Origin: JACPLA01 sp035291905
Lineage (GTDB): Bacteria > Bacteroidota > Ignavibacteria > UBA10030
Direction: 5' to 3'
Length of the DNA: 30,782 nucleotides
Assembly (NCBI GenBank): GCA_035291905.1
Contig: DATDRF010000211.1
Location: 1 to 30,782, forward strand
In this document: positions 24,219-30,782 of the stretch, piece by piece
Layout of the letters: each line of letters begins with the position of its first letter
Position numbering within the stretch: the first letter of the stretch is position 1
Translations under genes and position numbers: made by a program
Notes under the pieces: model-generated
What the model saw: only the letters and a program-made list of their open reading frames with translations
Told to the model about the DNA's origin: nothing
Databases searched by the model: none

Positions 24219-26612
24219 ATGAAATGGTTTGTTTCAACGTTGAGAACTGCTGTGGGAGTCCTTGTTGCGATCGTCCTTCTGGGGAGTCTGGCCTGGGCCC
24301 AGCCTTCCCCGAAGAGAGAATTTCGGGGAGCTTGGATTGCCACAGTGATAAACCTGGACTGGCCGTCTTCAGCCGGCCTGCCCGTTGCTGATCAAAAGTC
24401 TCAGCTGACAACCATTCTCAACAGCCTCAAGGCCGCAGGCATCAATGCCGTCGTCTTCCAGGTTCGGACCGAATGCGATGCTTTCTACAACTCCTCCATC
24501 GACCCATGGTCGTATTGGTTGACAGGAGCACAGGGCACACCGCCGAATCCCTTCTATGATCCGCTGGAATTTGCCATCAAAGAGGCACATGCGCGCGGGA
24601 TGGAACTCCATGCCTGGTTCAATCCTTATCGTGCAGTTCGGAATGTGATCGGGGCATACGCACCGGCACCGAACCATGTTTCCGTGGTTCATGATTCAGA
24701 TTGGGTCCTGTATTTTCCCGCTGCGAACCACAAGATCGTCAACCCGGGTCTGCCGCAAGTGCGTGATTACGTTGCCAGCGTTGTGGCGGATATTGTCCGG
24801 CGTTATGATGTCGATGGAGTTCATGCGGATGACTATTTCTATCCCTATCCCGAAAGTCCGTTTCCGGGCATTACGACAGAAGACACAGCAACCTTTTCGC
24901 AGTATCCGAACGGGTTCTCCAGCGCCCAGATCAAGGATTGGCGAAGAGACAATGTGAACCGCCTTCTCCAGCAGATTCATGACAGTATCCAGGTGATCAA
25001 GCCGCATGTCAAGTTCGGCATGAGCCCGTTCGGCATATGGAAGAGCGGGGTCCCGTCCGGCATCTTCGGCCTGGATGCCTATAGCCAAATCTATGCCGAT
25101 GCCATCGCATGGCTTCAGGACCAGTCCATCGATTATCTGACGCCTCAGTTGTACTGGCCCTTCGGGGGAGGCCAGGATTACGGACTCCTGCAACCGTGGT
25201 GGGCTGACTCGACCGCTGCCAACGGCCGGCACCTGTACACGGGGAACGCTCCGTACAGAATCGGTACGAGTTTTGGCGATGCCACCCAGATGAAAGCTCA
25301 GATTGAATTCAACCGGGCAAATCCAAAGGTGAAGGGGAGCGTTCAGTTTCGGGCGAACTTCATCCGCGATAACGTAGGTGGGTGGACGGATCTTATGAAG
25401 TCTGACGTTTTCCGAACACCTGCCGTTGTGCCGGTCATGAGTTGGAAGGAGACCGTTCCGCCTAACGCCCCCGGCAATCTCACGGTCGATTCCAGCGGGG
25501 CGGTCTTTGTGCTGAACTGGGACCCGCCTTCGACTGCAACAGATTCAGATACCGCGGCCCGCTATCTGGTTTATCGATTCAAAAGTGCCGATACCACTGA
25601 CCGGGAGAATTCAGATAACCTCATCGCCTTCGAAGGGGTCACGACATCGACGCCGTCTGGCCGCGTGGATACAACGAATTCTCAGTACTATTTTGCAGTC
25701 TCCGCACTCGACAAGAACAACAACGAAAGCGGTCTCAGCAATCTCATAACCTTCGGAACTCCCGTGGTCGCGCCCACGCTGTTGAGCCCTCCCGACAGCG
25801 GCCTGTTCGCAAGCACGGGTAAGCTGCAATGGTCCAGGCCCGTGAAGGCGACCGGATTTCTGCTCCATGTTGCACGCACATCCGATTTCAACCCCGATTC
25901 ACTTATTACGACGATCTCTACAACCGATACATCCGCGGCGGTTGCGGGCCTCACGCCTCAGAAGACCTACTATTGGAGAACCGTCGCCGGTGGACAAGCA
26001 GGTACAAGCAATTATTCACCTGCTTTCAGGTTCACAACCGGTTGGCCTTTTCCGCCTGTGATTATTTCCCCTGTCGCGGTGACAAATGTTCCGGTGAATC
26101 CGACGTTCGTATGGGCGAAAGGTACCGGAACTTCGTTCGTTGCCCGCGTGATTGACGGAGCAACGAACGCGACCGTTTTCGATACCACGGTGACCGACAC
26201 CACGTTCGTGAGCAGTCGGAAACTTGCGGGAAACAAGATCTACCGATGGAAAGTAATGGCACAGAACGCCTACGGCAGCAGCGACTGGTCCGTTGAAGGG
26301 TCGTTCCGCACTATCATCACGTTCGTCGAACAAGATGGCCCGATCCCGGCAACGTACGATCTGAGTCAAAACTACCCAAATCCCTTCAATCCGGTCACAC
26401 AAATCCGCTTTGCCCTTCCGGATTATGGTCTGGCGCAGTTGAAGGTCTATGATATTCTGGGTCGAACCGTAGCCGTGCTCGTGAATGAAGAAGTCGCGCC
26501 GGGAACTTACACCGCAACTTTTGAGGCAGATCGACTACCGAGCGGAACCTACTTTGCAGTCTTCACGGCGGGCGAGTACAGAATCGTCAAGAAGATGTTG
26601 CTTTTGAAATAA
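24219..26612 (+). CDS. GHL10-family glycosidase-like protein with Ig/FnIII modules and T9SS sorting domain
   Basis: 797-aa secreted protein. Signal peptide about 1-28 (ends AWAQ). The catalytic part (about 32-340) opens with REFRGAWIATVINLDWP and holds GINAVVFQVR, MELHAWFNPYR, the acidic motif VDGVHADDYFYPYP (D204/D205) and YLTPQLYWPF, all landmarks of the GHL10/DUF187 TIM-barrel group that includes E. coli DigH, a hydrolase of peptide-free peptidoglycan strands. Three beta modules follow (about 415-510, 520-608, 612-697), then a sorting domain (NYPNPFNP at 718-725, VYDILGR, KKMLLLK). GAGG lies 5 nt before ATG 24219; an upstream GTG (24198) would extend the signal peptide and is less likely. 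A glycan substrate outside the cell is expected; its identity is open. Confidence 0.87.
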   Translation: MKWFVSTLRTAVGVLVAIVLLGSLAWAQPSPKREFRGAWIATVINLDWPSSAGLPVADQKSQLTTILNSLKAAGINAVVFQVRTECDAFYNSSIDPWSYWLTGAQGTPPNPFYDPLEFAIKEAHARGMELHAWFNPYRAVRNVIGAYAPAPNHVSVVHDSDWVLYFPAANHKIVNPGLPQVRDYVASVVADIVRRYDVDGVHADDYFYPYPESPFPGITTEDTATFSQYPNGFSSAQIKDWRRDNVNRLLQQIHDSIQVIKPHVKFGMSPFGIWKSGVPSGIFGLDAYSQIYADAIAWLQDQSIDYLTPQLYWPFGGGQDYGLLQPWWADSTAANGRHLYTGNAPYRIGTSFGDATQMKAQIEFNRANPKVKGSVQFRANFIRDNVGGWTDLMKSDVFRTPAVVPVMSWKETVPPNAPGNLTVDSSGAVFVLNWDPPSTATDSDTAARYLVYRFKSADTTDRENSDNLIAFEGVTTSTPSGRVDTTNSQYYFAVSALDKNNNESGLSNLITFGTPVVAPTLLSPPDSGLFASTGKLQWSRPVKATGFLLHVARTSDFNPDSLITTISTTDTSAAVAGLTPQKTYYWRTVAGGQAGTSNYSPAFRFTTGWPFPPVIISPVAVTNVPVNPTFVWAKGTGTSFVARVIDGATNATVFDTTVTDTTFVSSRKLAGNKIYRWKVMAQNAYGSSDWSVEGSFRTIITFVEQDGPIPATYDLSQNYPNPFNPVTQIRFALPDYGLAQLKVYDILGRTVAVLVNEEVAPGTYTATFEADRLPSGTYFAVFTAGEYRIVKKMLLLK

Positions 26613-26734
26613 GCCCCTCTGATTTGCAGACATAAGAGATCCATTGTGCATGGCGCGCAGTCGGCGCTCTCCTGCCTCCATCGGGGGCTCTGCGAGATGT
26701 CCAACATCCATCTCTATGAACAAGGAAGCGCGCA

Positions 26735-29170
26735 ATGAAACCGATTCGACTTCTCCTTCTTACACTCCTATTCTCAGCGAACCTCAACTCTCAAGTTTTC
26801 TACGACACAGTATCGGTCCGGTCAGTCGGGCCGGGCATGATGCATTACCTCGTCAAGGCCCCCGCTGTACCTTGGAACATTAATATCCTTACCGTGGATC
26901 TGACGAATCCCTCCATTGGATTCGAGTCCGTGAAAGCCAACGATCGTCTTCTCGGTTATGAGACCGTGCGTTCGATGGCGGCTCGCAAGAGCTCACCAGG
27001 TCATCTCCCCGTTGGCGCGATCAACGCCGATTTCTACTCCTCGGGCGGCGTACCCACCAATATCCAGATTGCACAGGGGGAAATTCTTATCAAACCGGTT
27101 TCGCGGCCGGCGTTGGGATTCGCGGCCGACAATTCTCCAATGATCGATGTCGTGGCGATGGCGATCACGGCCTCGCTCGATGATACCGTCATTACCGTTC
27201 ATGGTGTCAACGCAACGAGAGCGACCGATCAGTTGATCCTCTTTAATTCGTACAAAGGGCTGACAACCGGGACGAATCAGTACGGCAGAGAAGTCATGAT
27301 TCGGCCGATTTCTCCCTGGCTCGCCAATGACACGGTGGTTTGCGTCGCTGAATCCGTCGAAGTCAGCGTCGGAGATATCGAGATTCCGCAAGGGTGGGGG
27401 ATTCTCTCGGGTCATGGAGCTTCTGACACTATTTCTCTGTCTCGCATTCAAAAAGGGGACACAGTGAGGCTTTATCAGGGTATTGCCCCTGGCCCATCGC
27501 AGCTTAAGGAAATGGTTGGGGGAAATCCGGTCCTTGTTGCAGGGGGTATTGATGTTTCACCTGCTGCACCCCGCGAACCCCGCACGGCAGCGGGCTTCTC
27601 GGCCGATAGTACAATGCTCTATCTCGTCACCGTGGACGGAAGACAGGTCGGCCTCAGTGCCGGAATGACCTTTGTCGAACTGGCTCAATTCATGATTCAG
27701 ATCGGGGTTGCCGAGGGAGTCAATCTGGATGGCGGCGGGTCTACCACAATGGTAATACGGGATTCCGTCATGAATTCACCGTCAGATGGCACTGAGCGGT
27801 CGGTCTCGAACGGACTGCTCGTGATTTCTTCTGCGCCGGCAGGATCATTGTCGAACATTACCTTAAGTCCGAAAAAGTCGAGAATCTTCCGTGGCGACTC
27901 CCGGCAGTTTCTGGCGCTGGGTGTTGATGAATACGGAAATCCCGCTTCCTTCGATCCGGCGCAGGTCCGGTTCTCGTGCGATCTGCAAATCGGATCGATC
28001 GATTCCCTGACGGGAGTCTTCATATCGACCGACAGCACGGCACTGGGTTTCGTCAAACTTCAGTACGGCGCCTGGTCGGATTCCGCACAAGTGGCTGTGA
28101 AGCTCCTCGGCTCGTTGAATCTTTCCCTCTCGAACATTGTAACGGATACTGTCCGAACCATATCCTTTAATGTCAGTTCGTTTGACATCGACAATGTTCC
28201 CCGCCAATTCGAAATGGATGCATATCAATGGAGCTCCACCCACCCGGAGGTCGGGCTCGTGAGCAGTTCGGGCGTTTTCTCCGGTGTTGCTGAGGGAACC
28301 ACAGAAGTCATAGCCTCACTGGACGGGGTTTCTGACACGGCGGCCGTTCGTGTGGAAGTGGGGGTGGGTTCCATCGTCCTGGATTCTCTGGAGAGTCTCT
28401 CGGCATGGGTCGTCTCTGCCGTTCAGGTGGATTCCTTTTTTGTGACCCCTGTTGACTCCGTGACGACGCTTGGTACTCATGCCCTTCGAGTTGATTATGG
28501 ATTCACCGCGTCGGGAACTGTCACAAGCTATTTATACCTTGATACTGATATTCCGCTGTACGGCGTGGCCGATTCGGTCCTGATTGACGCACGGACAGAT
28601 CATCATTCACACAGGATCTACTATGTCGTCGAGGATGACAACGGCGAGCAGTTCCGGCTCTACTCGTCAAAGTTGTTGAACAAGATCGGTGTGCCGGACA
28701 CGATCAGGACTCATATCCTGTCAAATCAGGCTATTACAGCCGGAGCCGTGTTCAACTATCCCATTGTTCTGAAGAGAATCGAGATCCAGCTTGTCTACAA
28801 CCGGCAGGCAGGTGTCTCCTACAACGGCACTCTCTTTCTCGATAATCTGCGCGCCACATACCCGAAGAAACTCACGACGATCGAGGTCTTGGATGACATT
28901 GTCCCCGGGGAATTCCGACTCAATCAGAATTTCCCGAATCCGTTCAATTCGGAGACAAACGTAGAATTCTCTCTCACGGAGAGGAGCGAGGTGACGTTAA
29001 GGGTGTACGATCTCCTCGGCAGAGAGGTGAAGAGATTGGCGGATGAACAACTGCCGGCGGGGAACTATCGCGTCAGGTTTGAAGCGTCACGTCTTGCCTC
29101 CGGTCCTTATTTCATCGTCCTGGAGGCGCAGGGGAAGAGGTTAAGCAGGAAAATGTTGTATCTTAAGTAG
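26735..29170 (+). CDS. Phosphodiester glycosidase (NAGPA)-domain protein with Ig-like modules and T9SS sorting domain
   Basis: 811-aa secreted protein. Signal peptide about 1-19 (ends LNSQ). The NAGPA/phosphodiester-glycosidase domain (about 45-368) shows AINADFYSSGG (95-105), NPVLVAGG, REPRTAAGFSAD, LYLVTVDGR and NLDGGGSTTMV (330-340). The family includes the human uncovering enzyme that removes GlcNAc from a phosphodiester; bacterial members act on extracellular glycans. Then come an Ig-like module (about 374-455), a Big-type module (about 470-543), a jelly-roll-like region (about 546-710, possible carbohydrate binding) and a sorting domain with NFPNPFN (732-738), VYDLLGR and RKMLYLK. AAGGAAG precedes the ATG. 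It lies 122 nt after the GHL10 gene, without a terminator between, so the two are probably co-transcribed. Confidence 0.86.
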   Translation: MKPIRLLLLTLLFSANLNSQVFYDTVSVRSVGPGMMHYLVKAPAVPWNINILTVDLTNPSIGFESVKANDRLLGYETVRSMAARKSSPGHLPVGAINADFYSSGGVPTNIQIAQGEILIKPVSRPALGFAADNSPMIDVVAMAITASLDDTVITVHGVNATRATDQLILFNSYKGLTTGTNQYGREVMIRPISPWLANDTVVCVAESVEVSVGDIEIPQGWGILSGHGASDTISLSRIQKGDTVRLYQGIAPGPSQLKEMVGGNPVLVAGGIDVSPAAPREPRTAAGFSADSTMLYLVTVDGRQVGLSAGMTFVELAQFMIQIGVAEGVNLDGGGSTTMVIRDSVMNSPSDGTERSVSNGLLVISSAPAGSLSNITLSPKKSRIFRGDSRQFLALGVDEYGNPASFDPAQVRFSCDLQIGSIDSLTGVFISTDSTALGFVKLQYGAWSDSAQVAVKLLGSLNLSLSNIVTDTVRTISFNVSSFDIDNVPRQFEMDAYQWSSTHPEVGLVSSSGVFSGVAEGTTEVIASLDGVSDTAAVRVEVGVGSIVLDSLESLSAWVVSAVQVDSFFVTPVDSVTTLGTHALRVDYGFTASGTVTSYLYLDTDIPLYGVADSVLIDARTDHHSHRIYYVVEDDNGEQFRLYSSKLLNKIGVPDTIRTHILSNQAITAGAVFNYPIVLKRIEIQLVYNRQAGVSYNGTLFLDNLRATYPKKLTTIEVLDDIVPGEFRLNQNFPNPFNSETNVEFSLTERSEVTLRVYDLLGREVKRLADEQLPAGNYRVRFEASRLASGPYFIVLEAQGKRLSRKMLYLK

Positions 29171-29193
29171 GATTCGCCCAACCCGCAGAAAAC

Positions 29194-29227
29194 AAACGGC
29201 CCGAACGAATCGGGCCGTTTGCGTTTT
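29194..29227. terminator. Bidirectional intrinsic terminator
   Basis: Perfect 11-bp stem AAACGGCCCGA (29194-29204) with TCGGGCCGTTT (29210-29220) over a 5-nt loop. T-rich sequence follows on both strands (GCGTTTTC on plus, GTTTTCTG on minus). It lies between convergent genes ending at 29170 and 29246. Confidence 0.88.
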
Positions 29228-29245
29228 CATGCATCCACCATTCAG

Positions 29246-30782
29246 CTATTTCCCCGCTCGTTCAGGCTGGTTCACCGGCGGCCACGGCCGCGGTTGGCCG
29301 GTCTGCGCATTCACCGGCATGTTCCGTTTGTCACGTGGTACAAACTCGGGATCTTCAGACGCCAGGTACGCCAGACATGCCGTGAGCACGACGTTGTTCC
29401 TGAGCTCTTCGAACACGAGCTTGTCGTACGTATCCCTGTTCGTGTGCCAGGTATACAGGAAATAATCCCAGTTCAGGGAACCCAGTCCGAATCCCGGAGC
29501 TCCCGCCGCAACGAAAGAAGCGTGATCCGTACCGCCTCCTGCCGGCATTCCCGGGACGGACAGCTTCAGGTCGTCCGTCACGTTGGAGGGAATCCTTGAA
29601 AGCCAGCGTGCGAGATACTCGCCGGCATTAATGTAGCCCGACGCAGAGAGGTTCTGCACGCGTCCGGTTCCGTTATCCTGATTAAAGAGCGCCTGGGTCT
29701 TCGATACAATATCGGGATTGTCGATGACAAAGGCCCTCGAGCCGTTGAGTCCCTGCTCTTCGCTTCCCCAATGGCCGACGAGAATCGTTCGCTTCGGATT
29801 CGGGTAATACTTCTTCAGAATGCGCATCGTTTCCATCATGAGGATCGATCCTGACCCGTTATCGGTCGCTCCCGATCCTGCGTCCCAGGAGTCGAAATGC
29901 GCCGAGAGGATCACATACTCGTCCGGTTTCTCGCTTCCCTTGATCATTCCGATTGTATTCATCGTGGGCATGTCGCCAAGGAACTTCGATTCGGCAACGA
30001 TCTTCAGAACGGGCTTGTCCCCGTATTCCATGAGGCGATACACGAGCGTGTAATCTTCCACGCTCAAGTCGACGACAGGAACTTTCCGTGCCTTGGTTCC
30101 AAAGATCTTGCTGACGCCCCATCCCTGCGACCATCGGTTGGTGATGACTCCCACCGCGCCTGCATTCTCGAGAATGTTCGCAAGGGTGTCGGCTCTGTAG
30201 CCGGTATTCCTTATGCGCTGATTCCAGTTGTCGTTGATCTTTTTCCTGAGGGAGTTCAGACTGTCGAGTGCTCCGGTCTTCCCGAATTCCTCAAAGTTCT
30301 TGTCAGGCCTCCCCGTGAGCTGCGGGGCAGAGATGAGGACAAACTTCCCTTTGACAGAGGGGAGCCATTTGAGGAAGGCCAATGAATCGGCCACATCCGG
30401 GAGGCCGATAACGCCTGCCGTCGTTCCGCCTTTTTTCGAAGGCGGGCTCCATGCGAGCATCGTTCCCTCGAGGGTGCGAACCCTTGGCTCGAGCAGGTCG
30501 ATGTGTGTGATGCCGCGTTCCCATCCCTTCCAGGTCCCATATTGTTCATTCTTCGCCTCGATACTCCATCCCTTGTACTGGGCGATAGCCCAGTCATGGG
30601 CCCGCTTCATTCCGGGTGTACCGACAAGACGGGGTCCGACAACATCAAGGAGTCCGTGGGCAATGCTCTCAAGCTTTGACGAATCCATTGCTTCTGCCCA
30701 GATATTCTTGATAACCGCATCATCAGTTGGGAATATGGGGCCTCGCGGCATTTGGCCGCGGATACCCGGCGGCTGGCCGAAC
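29246..30782 (-). CDS. M28-family metallopeptidase, carboxypeptidase Q-like (5' end beyond window)
   Basis: Partial gene. The frame stays open to the right edge: upstream of a methionine at 30751 the reading continues as FGQPPGIRGQ, so that Met is probably internal and the start with signal peptide lies outside. Counting from that Met, a PA-type insert occupies about 110-255 and the M28 core about 260-470. Metal/catalytic residues: H285 in SAHFDSW, D297 in ATDNGSG, E331/E332 in GSEEQG, D359 in NQDNGTG and H436 in TWHTNRDTYD. The C-terminus is proline-rich (GQPRPWPPVNQPERAGK). Likely an extracytoplasmic dipeptidase or carboxypeptidase; it differs clearly in sequence from the two other M28 enzymes here. 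It ends at a bidirectional terminator. Confidence 0.88.
   Translation of the reverse strand, partial: FGQPPGIRGQMPRGPIFPTDDAVIKNIWAEAMDSSKLESIAHGLLDVVGPRLVGTPGMKRAHDWAIAQYKGWSIEAKNEQYGTWKGWERGITHIDLLEPRVRTLEGTMLAWSPPSKKGGTTAGVIGLPDVADSLAFLKWLPSVKGKFVLISAPQLTGRPDKNFEEFGKTGALDSLNSLRKKINDNWNQRIRNTGYRADTLANILENAGAVGVITNRWSQGWGVSKIFGTKARKVPVVDLSVEDYTLVYRLMEYGDKPVLKIVAESKFLGDMPTMNTIGMIKGSEKPDEYVILSAHFDSWDAGSGATDNGSGSILMMETMRILKKYYPNPKRTILVGHWGSEEQGLNGSRAFVIDNPDIVSKTQALFNQDNGTGRVQNLSASGYINAGEYLARWLSRIPSNVTDDLKLSVPGMPAGGGTDHASFVAAGAPGFGLGSLNWDYFLYTWHTNRDTYDKLVFEELRNNVVLTACLAYLASEDPEFVPRDKRNMPVNAQTGQPRPWPPVNQPERAGK

Noticed and set aside
1..30782. tRNA, rRNA, CRISPR, insertion sequence or prophage genes
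   Set aside because: No cloverleaf-like segment, direct-repeat array, transposase or phage protein was recognised in any gap or frame, though small RNAs cannot be excluded by eye.

Overview
The window reads like chromosome from a Gram-negative bacterium of the Bacteroidota/Chlorobiota (FCB) group, most likely an Ignavibacteria-like lineage. The evidence is indirect: two large secreted proteins and one beta-propeller end in type IX secretion (T9SS) sorting domains opening with N-[YF]-P-N-P-F-N; a PorV-like outer-membrane protein and a TonB receptor with a carboxypeptidase-regulatory N-domain are present; and most products carry export signals. No rRNA, tRNA, CRISPR array, transposase or phage gene was seen. 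Lineage is inference; no marker gene is present.

Layout. (1) 192-2155: aguB-aguA, a two-gene route from agmatine to putrescine. (2) 2301-10422: a peptidase-rich stretch with an M61 lipoprotein peptidase with PDZ (minus), a secreted M28 peptidase (plus), a small membrane-anchored haem-binding CxxCH protein (minus), a glutamate-carboxypeptidase-II-like M28 (minus), and a Tat-exported M24 Xaa-Pro-type peptidase (plus). A third M28 enzyme runs off the right edge (29246-30782, minus). (3) 10458-14222: an orphan lipoprotein, a single-domain response regulator, a receiver-histidine-kinase hybrid, and a galactokinase-like kinase whose start codon overlaps the kinase stop. (4) 14469-24039: a tight same-strand run of TonB-dependent receptor, 842-aa secreted protein with an atypical sorting domain, PorV-like barrel, acidic-leader surface-type lipoprotein with TIG plus propeller, and T9SS propeller protein. 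(5) 24219-29170: a GHL10 glycosidase-like protein and a phosphodiester-glycosidase (NAGPA)-domain protein, both with Ig/FnIII-like modules and T9SS sorting domains.

How it fits together. The gene content suggests a cell that digests peptides and glycans outside the cytoplasm and imports products through TonB-linked uptake, with T9SS placing several proteins on the surface. The region most worth following up is 14296-24039: receptor, secreted partner, its own PorV paralogue and a surface-lipoprotein candidate are arranged like a functional analogue of a SusCD uptake locus, but no SusD was recognised. Several promoters resemble TTGACA-N17-xATATT, and perfect-stem bidirectional terminators separate convergent genes. 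All assignments rest on reading motifs by eye; no database search was possible.
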